From: Pseudomonadota bacterium
Lineage (GTDB): Bacteria > Pseudomonadota > Alphaproteobacteria > Sphingomonadales > Sphingomonadaceae
DNA length: 64,000 bases
Direction of reading: 5' to 3'
NCBI GenBank assembly: GCA_023457895.1
Contig: JAEXAY010000020.1
Span: forward strand, 27,598-91,597
Shown: positions 8,659-17,914 of the stretch, in pieces
How the letters are laid out: every line of letters begins with the position of its first letter
Numbering within the stretch: position 1 is the stretch's first letter
Position numbers and translations under genes: made by a program
Notes under the pieces: generated by a model
Told to the model about the DNA's origin: nothing
What the model saw: the letters and a program-made list of their open reading frames with translations, nothing else
The model's database searches: none

Positions 8659-9936
8659 CTACCAGCGTTGTTCGAACTTGTTGCGGAGATAGATGGCGAG
8701 GCCATTCATCACGAGAAGGAAAGCGAGCAGCACGATGATTGCGGCGGAGGTGCGCTCGACAAAGCCGCGGCTGACCTCGTCCGACCACAGGTAAATCTGC
8801 ACCGGCAGCACGCTCGAGGGTGCGGTCAGGCTCGACGGCGGTGAGGCGACGAAGGCGCGCATTCCGATCATCAGCAGCGGCGCGGTTTCGCCCAGCGCAC
8901 GCGCCATGCCGATAATCGTTCCGGTGAGAATCCCCGGCAGGGCGAGCGGCAGGACGTGATGGAACACCACTTGCACCGGGCTCGCGCCCATCGCCAGTGC
9001 AGCATCGCGGATCGAGGGCGGCACCGCCTTGACCGCGTTGCGGCCCGAAATCACGATCACCGGCATGGTCATCAGCGCGAGCGTCATCCCGCCGACCAGT
9101 GGCGCGGATCGCGGCATGCCCATGAAGGCCAGGAATACCGCAAGTCCCAGAAGACCGAAGATGATCGAAGGTACCGCCGCAAGATTGTTGATCGACACCT
9201 CGATGAGGTCGGTCCACTTGTTGCGAGGCGCATATTCCTCAAGATAGATCGCCGCGAGAACGCCGACCGGAAAAGCCAGAGCCAGCGTCACCAGCATCGT
9301 CAGGATGGAGCCCTTGAGCGCTCCCCAGATGCCGACCTGTCCCGGATCGGTCGCATCCGACCGGGTAAGGAAACCGCTGTCGAAACTCGACGACAACATG
9401 CCCTTGTCCTGGAGGTCCTTCGCCAGCGCCCGCATTTCCGGCTTGCCTTCGCCGCGCACACCGGCGGCGAGATCACCCGAGATCGGCAGCTCAAACTCCT
9501 GTTTGGCGGAGAGGAGCAGCGGATCGGCCACGATCGCATCGCGCACTTCGGTCCAGGCCGACGGCGCGATCTGGGCCGCGGCGGCTGGCCCAAGGGCCTG
9601 CATCGCGGCAAGGTTGATGCCTTCCTCAATGCCGCCGGTCGCCAGCCGCTGCGCAGCATCGGGCCCGCGCAACTGATCCGCCGTCACGGTCAGGCCAAGC
9701 GCGGGAAAATCGACCGGGACCTGGAGCGTGTCGCGCTTGAAGCCGCCAAGGCCATTGGCTGTCATGGTGAACAGGAGAAAAGCGAGGAACAACGCCGAGA
9801 CGAGGATCGAAACCAGCCCGAGCAGCTTGAAACGCCGCTCCGCGCTGTGGCGCTTCCTGAGGCGCTGGGCGAGCGCGGGCGAGTTCCAGTCGGTCGGAAT
9901 GCGTCCCTGCGGCGTGTGGAGGGTCGTATCAGTCAT
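8659..9936 (-). CDS. pstA: Phosphate ABC transporter permease PstA
   Basis: A membrane subunit of the phosphate importer. At 425 aa it is longer than enterobacterial PstA (about 300) because of a periplasmic segment (about residues 70-180) between the first membrane helix and the BPD_transp_1 core. The core includes the EAA-type loop AVPPSIRDAALAMGASPVQ. The start overlaps the pstC stop by 8 bases (ATGACTGA), indicating coupling. Confidence 0.94.
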   Translation of the reverse strand: MTDTTLHTPQGRIPTDWNSPALAQRLRKRHSAERRFKLLGLVSILVSALFLAFLLFTMTANGLGGFKRDTLQVPVDFPALGLTVTADQLRGPDAAQRLATGGIEEGINLAAMQALGPAAAAQIAPSAWTEVRDAIVADPLLLSAKQEFELPISGDLAAGVRGEGKPEMRALAKDLQDKGMLSSSFDSGFLTRSDATDPGQVGIWGALKGSILTMLVTLALAFPVGVLAAIYLEEYAPRNKWTDLIEVSINNLAAVPSIIFGLLGLAVFLAFMGMPRSAPLVGGMTLALMTMPVIVISGRNAVKAVPPSIRDAALAMGASPVQVVFHHVLPLALPGILTGTIIGMARALGETAPLLMIGMRAFVASPPSSLTAPSSVLPVQIYLWSDEVSRGFVERTSAAIIVLLAFLLVMNGLAIYLRNKFEQRW

Positions 9937-11329
9937 AAGCTTCCCGGAACTTCTTGACGACGCGCAGCGCGATGATGTTGAGGATCAGCGTCACGATGAA
10001 CAGCACCATGCCGAGCGCGAACGCGCTGAGCGTCGCGGGATGGTCGAAACTCCCCTCACCCGTCAGCATCTGCACGATCTGGACCGTTACGGTCGTCATG
10101 CTGGCAAACGGGTTGGCCGAAAGGTTGGCTGCCGTACTCGCCGCCATCACCACGATCATGGTCTCGCCGATCGCGCGGCTGATCGCCAGCATGACGCCGG
10201 CAACGATTCCCGGCAACGCGGCCGGAATGAGCACACGGCGGATGGTTTCGGAGGTCGTCGCGCCCATCGCGAGCGATCCGTCACGCATTGACTGAGGAAC
10301 CGCCGCGATGCTGTCATCGGCCATCGACGAAACGAACGGAATGATCATGATACCCATGACGAGACCAGCAGCGAGCGCGCTTTCGGTCGACGGGTTGTTG
10401 ATCCCGATCGCTACGGCAAAATCGCGAATTTTGGGCGCGACGGTCAATGCCGCGAAATAGCCGTAAACCACGGTGGGGATACCGGCGAGGATTTCAAGCA
10501 GCGGCTTCATCCACTTGCGCACCTGCGGCGCGGCATATTGGGTCAGGTAGATCGCGCTCATCAGGCCCAGCGGGATCGCCACCAGCATGGCGATGATCGC
10601 ACCAATGAAGATGGTCCCCCAGAACAGCGGAACAGCGCCGTAATTCTTGTTTGCGGCCGGTGTGTGCGTGCTCATCGAGTCCGGCCCCCAATGGGTTCCG
10701 AACAGGAAATCAATCGGTGATACCATGCCGAAGAAGCGGGCGGTCTCGAACGCAAGCGAGGCAAAGATGCCGATCGTCGTGAGGATGGCCACCAGCGACG
10801 CAAGTAACAGCAGTACCATGATGGCACGCTCGACGCGTGTACGCGCCTTGAAGTCCGGCTTCAGGCGCAGATAGGCAAAAGCCCCTCCCGCAAAGCCGAT
10901 GAGCAGCGTCACTGCTGCCCCGATCATGCCATAGAATCGCATCGCCGCGCGGAAGGGTTCGGCCAGTTGCTGCGCGAGCGGATTGAATGCACCTGCGCCC
11001 GATTGCGCAACGTTACGCGCCTCGGCAAGGATCGCATTGCGCTCCATATCCATCTGCGGCAGGTTTTGCGCAGCCGGATCGGCGAGCACCTGCTGCAGGA
11101 CGAGGCCGCCCGACAGATTCGACCACAGGAGCGCAAAAAGCACTGCGGGCACCAGCGCCCACAGCGCAACGTACCAGCCATGATAATTGGGAAGTGAGTG
11201 AAGTCCGCCGCGGACGCCGTCCGCAGCCGAGCGGCGGCCGAACATCTGCGCGCGGGCGCGTCCGGCAATCCAGCCGATCAGCGCCAGCGCTGCAACCATC
11301 AACAAGAGAATAGCGGGTGACACGTTCAA
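9929..11329 (-). CDS. pstC: Phosphate ABC transporter permease PstC
   Basis: The second membrane subunit of the phosphate importer, 466 aa. It has an N-terminal extension with two membrane helices, then the permease core with the EAA loop AVPQSMRDGSLAMGATTSE near residue 340. The start is uncertain. The longest frame begins with TTG at 11329, while GTG two codons further in has a GGGG ribosome site at better spacing. It follows pstS after 68 bases that contain a hairpin. Confidence 0.92.
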   Translation of the reverse strand: MNVSPAILLLMVAALALIGWIAGRARAQMFGRRSAADGVRGGLHSLPNYHGWYVALWALVPAVLFALLWSNLSGGLVLQQVLADPAAQNLPQMDMERNAILAEARNVAQSGAGAFNPLAQQLAEPFRAAMRFYGMIGAAVTLLIGFAGGAFAYLRLKPDFKARTRVERAIMVLLLLASLVAILTTIGIFASLAFETARFFGMVSPIDFLFGTHWGPDSMSTHTPAANKNYGAVPLFWGTIFIGAIIAMLVAIPLGLMSAIYLTQYAAPQVRKWMKPLLEILAGIPTVVYGYFAALTVAPKIRDFAVAIGINNPSTESALAAGLVMGIMIIPFVSSMADDSIAAVPQSMRDGSLAMGATTSETIRRVLIPAALPGIVAGVMLAISRAIGETMIVVMAASTAANLSANPFASMTTVTVQIVQMLTGEGSFDHPATLSAFALGMVLFIVTLILNIIALRVVKKFREAYD

Positions 11330-11357
11330 ACTGCCCCAATTTGACGATGGTTGAAAG

Positions 11358-11380
11358 AGGAGGCACCCAGCGCGCCTCCC
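11358..11380 (-). terminator. Possible attenuator hairpin between pstS and pstC
   Basis: Read on the minus strand, GGAGGCGC and GTGCCTCC pair with one mismatch around a 7-base loop, followed only by a weak TCTTTC tract. A leaky terminator here would give more binding protein than permease, a common arrangement in ABC operons. The assignment rests on the hairpin alone. Confidence 0.45.
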
Positions 11381-11397
11381 CCCGTTAACTTGCCCGA

Positions 11398-12450
11398 TTA
11401 TTTAAGGTCAGCGCCGTCCATGACCTTCATCGTCGAAACGATTTCGGCATTCTTTGCCAGCACATCAGCCGGGGCGACAACCATGCCCTGCTTCTTGAGA
11501 TAACCATCCGGCCCCCAAGACTTGGCATATTCGCCGGCAAACTCCTTGAGACCCTTGATCGCATTGAGGTGCGCTGCCTTCACATAGATGTAAAGCGGAC
11601 GCGCACCCGGATATTTGAAACCGGCAACATTGTCATAGGTCGGCTGCACTCCATCAAGCGGCACGCCCTTGATCTTGTCGCTATTGGCCTCGAGGAAAGA
11701 GAAGCCAAACACGCCGATCGCCTTGGGATTGGCGGCGATCTTCTGCACGATCAGATTGTCGTTTTCGCCCGAGTCCACATAGGCGCCATCGTTGCGCACT
11801 TCGGTGCAGACCGCCTTGTGCTTGTCCTTGTCGCTGTCCTTGAGCGCCTTGGTCGCGGCGTCCGTGTCGCAGCCCTTGGTGAGGATGAGTTCAGCAAGCG
11901 CGTCGCGCGTGCCCGAGGTCGAGGGCGGGCCATACACGAGGATCGGTTCGGCCGGGAGCGACGGATTGACGTCCTTCCAGGTCTTGGCCGCGTTCGGCTT
12001 GCCGAACGGATTGGCCGCCAGCGCCTTGTAGATGTCGGTCACCGAAAGCTGCATATTGGGTCCGCCATTGGCTTCGGCGAAGGCAATGCCGTCAAGGCCA
12101 ACCTGGACTTCGACAATATCCTTGACGCCATTCTTCTGGCAGTCTTCGAATTCCGACTTCTTCATGCGGCGCGACGCGTTCACGATGTCGGGATGGGCAA
12201 CGCCGACGCCCGCGCAGAATAATTTCATGCCGGCACCGGTGCCGTTCGATTCGATGATCGCCGACTTGATCGACGGGTCAGCCTTGGTCAGCGCTTCAGC
12301 AACAGCCTTGGAAAAGGGATATACGGTCGAGGAGCCGACCGCACGAATCTGGTCTCGCGATGCAGCCGAGCCGCCACCACCGCTGTTGCATGCAGCCAGC
12401 GAAACAGACGCGACGAGCGCAATCGAAAGAGGCTTGGCAAAACGAATCAT
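11398..12450 (-). CDS. pstS: Phosphate ABC transporter substrate-binding lipoprotein PstS
   Basis: A 350-aa periplasmic phosphate-binding protein. The N terminus MIRFAKPLSIALVASVSLAAC carries a lipobox (LAAC), so it is probably lipid-anchored. The ligand loop region has GSSTVYPFS, and SNGTGAGMKLFC and SGTRDALAELI further on, as in PstS. The ATG at 12450 has AGGAG 8 bases upstream. A Pho-box-like site lies 55-72 bases upstream, inside the end of phoR. Confidence 0.94.
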   Translation of the reverse strand: MIRFAKPLSIALVASVSLAACNSGGGGSAASRDQIRAVGSSTVYPFSKAVAEALTKADPSIKSAIIESNGTGAGMKLFCAGVGVAHPDIVNASRRMKKSEFEDCQKNGVKDIVEVQVGLDGIAFAEANGGPNMQLSVTDIYKALAANPFGKPNAAKTWKDVNPSLPAEPILVYGPPSTSGTRDALAELILTKGCDTDAATKALKDSDKDKHKAVCTEVRNDGAYVDSGENDNLIVQKIAANPKAIGVFGFSFLEANSDKIKGVPLDGVQPTYDNVAGFKYPGARPLYIYVKAAHLNAIKGLKEFAGEYAKSWGPDGYLKKQGMVVAPADVLAKNAEIVSTMKVMDGADLK

Positions 12451-12502
12451 TTTCTTAGCTCCTGTTGGTCGCAAGCTGCGATAAGGGCGCCATGATCGGT
12501 TT

Positions 12503-13717
12503 TTATGACAGTTGTGTGACACCATTGTCATAATTTGTTTCGGTCACCAACTCTGCGGCCTTTGGGAAGCGAACGGAAACCGTCGTCCCCTCTCCGACGA
12601 TGCTCGCAATATCGAGTGATGCCCGGTGCCGTTCCACGATATGCTTGACGATAGCCAAGCCAAGACCGGTGCCGCCGGCCGCCTGGCTGCGTCCCGGATC
12701 GGTGCGGTAGAAACGACGGGTCAGATGCGGCAGGTGGTCGGGGTCGATTCCGGGTCCGCGATCGCGCACCTCGAACAGGATGCCCCGCGCATCCGATCCG
12801 ATCGAGATCGTGACCGGCTGGTCATCGCTGCCATATTTCAGCGCATTGTCGACAAGGTTGCGGATCAGCTGGTCGATCTGCGCATGATCGCCAAGAATCA
12901 TTGCATGCGCGTCCGCCATCTCGCAGCGGATGCGGTCAGCGCCGTGGATGGCAGCGACATCCTTGGCGATCGCCTGTGCCACCGGTACAAGGTCGATCCG
13001 CTCCGCAGGCCGCTGATGCTTTTCCGCCTCGATCCGAGACAGCGACATCAGGTCCTCGATGAGCGCGCGCATGCGGTTGGCCTCGCGCAGGACAATATCG
13101 AGGAAACGTTTGCGCGTCGCGCTATCCATGCTGCCATCATCGTCACTCAGCGTTTCAATATAACCGATGATCGAGGCGAGCGGGGTACGCAGTTCATGGC
13201 TCGCATTGGCCACGAAATCAGTATGCGCGCGCGAGACGTCGCCTTCACGCGACCGGTCATTGAGCTGCACCAGCTGGTAGCGGTCATTCACGCGATGGAG
13301 TTGCACTTCAAACAGACTGCGCGGGCTGGTCAGTCCCTCTACCATGGTGCTTTTTTCCGCGGTTTCGCCGTTTCCGCTGATAAGACCGATGGCGGCAGGA
13401 TGACGCAGCGCAACGCGCACATCCTGCCCGACGATATGCGCGCCGAGTTCCGATCGTGCGACCCGGTTGGCCGAGACGATGCGACCGGAATCGATCAGCA
13501 GCAAGGGCGTATCGACGGGTTCGAGAAATGCCGCCAGTACCTTGTCCTGGTCGGGCGCTACCTGGCTTGCGCTGGCCTCCTCTTCCTCCTTTGGCCGCAG
13601 GAGAAACAGGCTTGCACACCATAAGCCGAAAATGGCCAGCGAAAGCCAGACATCCGCTCCGGCAAGAAGCATGCCGACCGTTGCCGCCACTGCAATGAAA
13701 AAGGGGCCCTTGGCCAT
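12503..13717 (-). CDS. phoR: Phosphate regulon sensor histidine kinase PhoR
   Basis: A 404-aa membrane histidine kinase. Two N-terminal membrane helices (about 5-20 and 23-41) are followed by a PAS domain (about 55-150), a HisKA domain with phospho-accepting H174 in NASHELRTPL, and a HATPase domain with N-box DNALKYGS and DRGPGID / GTGLGLAIVKH glycine boxes. It lacks a large periplasmic sensor, as usual for PhoR, which senses phosphate through Pst and PhoU. It is the first gene of the operon; its last codons contain the pstS Pho-box-like site. Confidence 0.94.
   Translation of the reverse strand: MAKGPFFIAVAATVGMLLAGADVWLSLAIFGLWCASLFLLRPKEEEEASASQVAPDQDKVLAAFLEPVDTPLLLIDSGRIVSANRVARSELGAHIVGQDVRVALRHPAAIGLISGNGETAEKSTMVEGLTSPRSLFEVQLHRVNDRYQLVQLNDRSREGDVSRAHTDFVANASHELRTPLASIIGYIETLSDDDGSMDSATRKRFLDIVLREANRMRALIEDLMSLSRIEAEKHQRPAERIDLVPVAQAIAKDVAAIHGADRIRCEMADAHAMILGDHAQIDQLIRNLVDNALKYGSDDQPVTISIGSDARGILFEVRDRGPGIDPDHLPHLTRRFYRTDPGRSQAAGGTGLGLAIVKHIVERHRASLDIASIVGEGTTVSVRFPKAAELVTETNYDNGVTQLS
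12505..12522 (-). promoter_or_regulatory. Pho box ahead of pstS, inside the phoR 3' end
   Basis: On the minus strand GTGTCAC-ACAA-CTGTCAT matches the PhoB box (two CTGTCAT-like heptamers, 11-bp period). The second heptamer is a perfect match. It lies 55-72 bases before the pstS ATG and overlaps the phoR stop codon, which would let pstS be induced separately from phoR. Confidence 0.72.
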
Positions 13718-13763
13718 GCATCCATCCCCTGTCCGCCGGAATCACTAGCGCAATCGCGCTTCA

Positions 13764-13794
13764 CTGTCATTGGATTATGACGTTCTTGTTACAG
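13764..13794 (-). promoter_or_regulatory. Pho box array upstream of phoR
   Basis: On the minus strand CTGTAAC-AAGA-ACGTCAT forms an 18-bp Pho-box-like element. A further CTGTCAT is seen on the plus strand at 13764, all at 11-bp periodicity. It lies 47-77 bases ahead of the phoR start and about 125 bases ahead of the divergent nagK-like gene. It probably drives the whole operon in an autoregulated way. Confidence 0.62.
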
Positions 13795-13918
13795 CGCGAA
13801 CCAAGGCCAAATTTATCAATCCATCCCTATTGACCGGGTTGCCTTTTCCCGCAGGAGGGATGACATAAGCGACGTACATAAGAAGGGCGCGGAACATGGG
13901 CCGCAGGATGGGACGGGC

Positions 13919-14791
13919 ATGACCTATTATCTCGGCGTCGACGCTGGCGGCACATCAAGCAAATCACGGCTGACTGACGAAAAGGGTACATTGCTCGGCG
14001 CCGGCAAGGGCAGGCCCGCCAACACCAACATCGGCGTCGACGAACTGCACGCCCGGCTGCTCGACGTGTGCTTGCAGGCAACGCGGAGTGCGGGCCTGCC
14101 CGATGACGACCTCAGCCGCGTGCGCTGCGGCATGGGTATTGCGGGCATTACCCGCATGGGCATGCGCAGCCGCCTCCAGCAACTCGAATTCCCCTTCGCC
14201 CATGTCCAATATACCAGCGATGCGATGATCGCCAATCTTGGCGCGCATATGGGCGGCGACGGCGCGGTTCTCATCATCGGCACCGGCAGCATCGGCCTCA
14301 TCAAGCGCGGTGAAGACAGCTACAGCATCGGTGGATATGGCTTTCCCATTTCCGACGAGGGCAGCGGCGCGGCACTGGGGTTGAGCGCACTACGCCATGC
14401 GTTGCGCGCAATGGACGGGCGCACCAAGCCTACCCCGTTCAGCCAGGCGATCACGCGGCAGTTCGATCATGCAATCCCGCAATTCATCGCATGGATGGAT
14501 GAGGCCGCGCCGGGCGATTATGCCGCCTTCGCACCGCTGGTGATGGATTATGCCGACAATGGCGACGAAATCGCGCTGTCGATCGTCCGCGATGCGGCAC
14601 TGCATATCGAGCGCTTCATCGAAACCATCATCAGCAAGGGCGCGTCGCGCTGTGTGCTGATGGGCGGGCTTGCCGAGCGAATCAGGCCGTGGCTGCGCGC
14701 CCGCACCGTGGCGCTGTTGCAGGAACCGCTCGGCGATGCGCTTGATGGCGCGCTGATCCTCGCCGGCCGGCCGGTGCCGCTGCCCGGCTAA
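13919..14791 (+). CDS. nagK: N-acetylglucosamine kinase, BadF/BcrA ATPase family
   Basis: A 290-aa sugar kinase of the ASKHA fold. The phosphate-1 loop YLGVDAGGTSSKSRLTD is at residues 3-19, the phosphate-2 region is VLIIGTGSIGLIKRG, and the adenosine region is CVLMGGLAERIRPWL. It converges with nagA (3-base overlap), so it probably phosphorylates GlcNAc, and perhaps MurNAc-derived sugars, to supply NagA. The substrate is inferred from context. The start lies 202 bases from the divergent phoR. Confidence 0.82.
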   Translation: MTYYLGVDAGGTSSKSRLTDEKGTLLGAGKGRPANTNIGVDELHARLLDVCLQATRSAGLPDDDLSRVRCGMGIAGITRMGMRSRLQQLEFPFAHVQYTSDAMIANLGAHMGGDGAVLIIGTGSIGLIKRGEDSYSIGGYGFPISDEGSGAALGLSALRHALRAMDGRTKPTPFSQAITRQFDHAIPQFIAWMDEAAPGDYAAFAPLVMDYADNGDEIALSIVRDAALHIERFIETIISKGASRCVLMGGLAERIRPWLRARTVALLQEPLGDALDGALILAGRPVPLPG

Positions 14792-15918
14792 TAGCGTTCC
14801 CCGCCGACCCACACAGCGGCGGCATTGCCGTGGGCATCGAGATGGACAAGGTCGGCACGATAGCCCGGCGCGATCCGGCCATGACCTTGCAGCCCAAGAA
14901 AGCGCGCGGGCGTGCTGCTCGCCATTTCAAGCGCGGATTTCCAGTCAACGCCCATCATCGTCACGGCATTGCGGACTGCGCTCGCCATATCGAGGACGGA
15001 GCCCGCCAGCGTGCCATCCCGTGCCTTGAGCGCACCATCTTCAACCCGGATGTCCTGATCACCCAGCCGGAAGCTGGCAAGATCGCCGCCTACCGGTGGC
15101 ATCGCATCGGTGACCAGCATCAAGCGTTCAGTTCCGCACACCGCATACGCTGCGCGCAACGCCGCCGGATGGACGTGATGCCCGTCGACAATGAGGCCCG
15201 AGGTCAGCGGATGATCAAATGCCGCGCCGACCACACCCGGCGCGCGGCTTTCCAGCTGCGTCATCGCGTTGAACAAATGGGTGACGCCGCTCAGGCCCGC
15301 GGCCACTGCAAGCCCCATCTCCTCATAGGTCGCAAGGCTATGCCCTGCGGCCACGATGACGCCCGCGCCCGAGAGCGTGCGGATCAACCCGGCATCGGTC
15401 CGCTCCGGCGCCAGCGTGACCAGCGTCTTGCCGCGACGTAGCGAGGTGAGCAACGCGACGCTTTCCGTATCGAGCAACCGGATGCGGCCGGCATCATGGA
15501 TGCCGTGCTTGCCCGGATTGAGGAACGGTCCTTCGAGATGAATGCCCAATATACCGGGAACACCCTGCGCTATTGCTTCCTCCACCGCGGCGATCCCCTG
15601 TTTCATCACGACAAGATCATCGCTGATCAGCGTCGGCATCAGCCCGGTTGTACCGAACCGGCGATGCGCCGCTGCGATCTCGCGAAGTCCCTCGACCGTC
15701 GGCACATCGTTGAACAGCACATCGCCGCCGCCATTGACCTGGGTATCGATGAAACCGGGAACGATCATGCCCCCCGCCACCCTCACCGTCGCAAAGTCCG
15801 GCGGAATCGCGCTGGCCGGAACGATGGCGGAGATATGCGCTCCTTCGATCAGAACCGCATGATCGTCCAGCCAGTCACCGGCGAGGATCGGTGCTCCGAG
15901 GATAGCCGTCCTGCTCAT
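14788..15918 (-). CDS. nagA: N-acetylglucosamine-6-phosphate deacetylase
   Basis: A 376-aa amidohydrolase-fold enzyme that converts GlcNAc-6-P to GlcN-6-P and acetate. Visible family motifs are GFIDTQVNGGGDVLFND, HLEGPFLNPGKHGIHD (metal-binding E), AGHSLAT, THLFNAM, GHHVHP and VTDAMPPVGG (catalytic D). It starts within the end of the SIS-domain gene (4-base overlap), giving a murQ-SIS-nagA operon. Confidence 0.93.
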   Translation of the reverse strand: MSRTAILGAPILAGDWLDDHAVLIEGAHISAIVPASAIPPDFATVRVAGGMIVPGFIDTQVNGGGDVLFNDVPTVEGLREIAAAHRRFGTTGLMPTLISDDLVVMKQGIAAVEEAIAQGVPGILGIHLEGPFLNPGKHGIHDAGRIRLLDTESVALLTSLRRGKTLVTLAPERTDAGLIRTLSGAGVIVAAGHSLATYEEMGLAVAAGLSGVTHLFNAMTQLESRAPGVVGAAFDHPLTSGLIVDGHHVHPAALRAAYAVCGTERLMLVTDAMPPVGGDLASFRLGDQDIRVEDGALKARDGTLAGSVLDMASAVRNAVTMMGVDWKSALEMASSTPARFLGLQGHGRIAPGYRADLVHLDAHGNAAAVWVGGERY

Positions 15919-16922
15919 CGGGTTTCGGTGACCTTGCGCAACGATGGCGGATGGTCGGGATCAAAACCGCGCGCGACCGAGAGCGCGTTGACCAGACGGT
16001 AAAAGCCCTGAATCATGGCAATGGGCGCCAGGACCGGGTTGAGCGAACCGCAATTTTCTCCCCCGTCGATGATCACCGCACCGCGCGGCGCAAAGCCCTC
16101 CAGCGCCATTTCGAGATTCGCTGCCGCTTCATCCCGCGGCGGAAACACCAGTAACGGAAACCCCGGCTTTACCAGCGCCATGGGGCCATGCGCCACTTCC
16201 GCCATGCTGAAGGCTTCGGCATGGATGCCACAGGTTTCCTTGAACTTGAGCGCCGCTTCCTGCGCGACACCAAGCGTCAGGCCGCGCCCCAGCACGAACA
16301 GGCTCCGGGCCTTTTCCAGAAGCGGCATGGCAGGCGTCCAGTCGGCCGCAAACACCCGTTCGAGCACAGGCGGCAAGGTGGCGCAATCATCCTCCAGCGC
16401 CTTGTCATCCCGCCAGCGCGCCACCAGCGCAGCGATGGCAAAGAGCGACGCGATATAGCTTTTGGTGGCCGCGACGCTGCGTTCGGGTCCGGCATGGAGT
16501 GGCACCGCGATATCGGCAAGACCGGCCAGCGGCGAATGCATGTCATTGACCAGCGCGACGACGAGGGCACCGCCCTGGCGCGCGGCTTCCGCCGACATCA
16601 GCAGGTCGGGGCTCTTGCCGGACTGGGAGATGAGCAGGAACAACTGTCCCTCCATATTGAGCAAATGGCGGCCATAGACCGAAACGATCGAGGGCGCGTG
16701 CGAGAGGGTCGGAATGCCAAGCTGGGTTTCAAACAGATATTTGGCATAGGTCGCGGCGTGGTCCGAACTGCCGCGCCCGCACGTGAAGATCAGCTTTGGC
16801 CGGAGCGATTTCAACCGCGCGGCCAGTTCGTCGCGCGCCGCCACATTGGCCTGCCACTGGCGGGCAATCGCCGCAGGGGCTTCGGCCGCCTCGCGGTACA
16901 TCAGCGTCTGGTCAGCCCGCAT
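15915..16922 (-). CDS. SIS-domain glucosamine-6-phosphate deaminase (NagB-II type)
   Basis: About 335 aa with two SIS domains but no glutaminase domain, like NagB-II/AgaS proteins that deaminate GlcN-6-P to fructose-6-P. Visible are TCGRGSSDHAATYAKY, LISQSGKSPDLLMS, and GRGLTLGVAQEAALKFKETCGIHAEAFS, the isomerase loop. The start MRADQTLMYREAAEAP overlaps the end of murQ by 11 bases; a second Met (16901) just past the murQ stop is an alternative. It completes the route from GlcNAc-6-P to glycolysis with NagA. Confidence 0.87.
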   Translation of the reverse strand: MRADQTLMYREAAEAPAAIARQWQANVAARDELAARLKSLRPKLIFTCGRGSSDHAATYAKYLFETQLGIPTLSHAPSIVSVYGRHLLNMEGQLFLLISQSGKSPDLLMSAEAARQGGALVVALVNDMHSPLAGLADIAVPLHAGPERSVAATKSYIASLFAIAALVARWRDDKALEDDCATLPPVLERVFAADWTPAMPLLEKARSLFVLGRGLTLGVAQEAALKFKETCGIHAEAFSMAEVAHGPMALVKPGFPLLVFPPRDEAAANLEMALEGFAPRGAVIIDGGENCGSLNPVLAPIAMIQGFYRLVNALSVARGFDPDHPPSLRKVTETR

Positions 16923-17835
16923 CGCCCTTGCCTGCAACGGCGATCGACTCGCCCAGATTGTCGCCATGAGCCGCCAGCAACGCTGCCGCCCCATCGAAAG
17001 GGTGCCCCATCGCGATCAGCACCGCCTGCTTGATATTGTCGTCCGACGCCGCAAGCGCGCGGATCGCTGTTGCCTCATCGCAACCGGTGATGGTCTGGAC
17101 GATACCTTGCGCGCGGCCCCTGAGCTTGGCGTTGGAAATCACCATGTCGACCATCAGCCCACGATAAACCTTGCCCAGCCGCAGCATGATCCCGGTCGAG
17201 ATGGTGTTGAGAATGACCTTTTGCGCCGTGCCCGCCTTCATCCGCGTCGAACCCGCAATCAGTTCGCTGCCAGTATCCGCGAGGATCGGAAATTCGGCCG
17301 CACTCAACAACGGCGTTCCCGGATTATTGGCGATGCCGATGGTCAGCGCGCCCTTCCCGCGGGCCGTTTCGATGACGGCAAGGGTGAAAGGCGTCCGCCC
17401 GCTCGCGGCAACGCCGATCACGACGTCCGCCGCATTGACACTATGTGTCTTGACCAGTTGCAGGGCCGCATCCGCATCATCCTCGGCGCCCTCGATGCTG
17501 CGCACCAGCGCGGGCTCACCGCCCGCGACCAGGTAGAGCAGCCGTTCGTCCGGCCAGCTATAGGTCGGGCGCAATTCCACCCCATCCTGCACCGCCAGCC
17601 GCCCCGATGCGCCCGCGCCTGCATAGATGAGCCGCCCGTCGGCCTGTTCCAACCGGGCCGCGGCGGCATCGATGGCAGCTGTAATCGCATCTCGAGCGTG
17701 ACTGAGCAGCGCAACAGCGGAAGCCTGCTCCGCCAGCATCGCGGTAACCGCCTTGCCGGTCGGCCAACGATCGATATCGGCAAAACGTAACTCGGACTGC
17801 TCGGTCCCGGCCGCAACCAGTTTCTTCTCGATCAT
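16912..17835 (-). CDS. murQ: N-acetylmuramic acid 6-phosphate etherase
   Basis: A 307-aa SIS-fold etherase that splits MurNAc-6-P into GlcNAc-6-P and D-lactate during cell-wall recycling. Family signatures are AGASGRLAVQDGVELRPTYSW, GVAASGRTPF and GSTRMKAGTAQKVILNTIST. It is first in the murQ-SIS-nagA operon. No MurNAc phosphotransferase permease is nearby, so MurNAc-6-P must arise another way, for example from a kinase elsewhere. Confidence 0.94.
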   Translation of the reverse strand: MIEKKLVAAGTEQSELRFADIDRWPTGKAVTAMLAEQASAVALLSHARDAITAAIDAAAARLEQADGRLIYAGAGASGRLAVQDGVELRPTYSWPDERLLYLVAGGEPALVRSIEGAEDDADAALQLVKTHSVNAADVVIGVAASGRTPFTLAVIETARGKGALTIGIANNPGTPLLSAAEFPILADTGSELIAGSTRMKAGTAQKVILNTISTGIMLRLGKVYRGLMVDMVISNAKLRGRAQGIVQTITGCDEATAIRALAASDDNIKQAVLIAMGHPFDGAAALLAAHGDNLGESIAVAGKGDAG

Positions 17836-17914
17836 GGTCTGGTGCCGTTCCTCGTCTGCTTGCGAAACGAGATGACTAGACCGGCGAACGCCCGATCACA
17901 AGCCGCAGCGGAAG

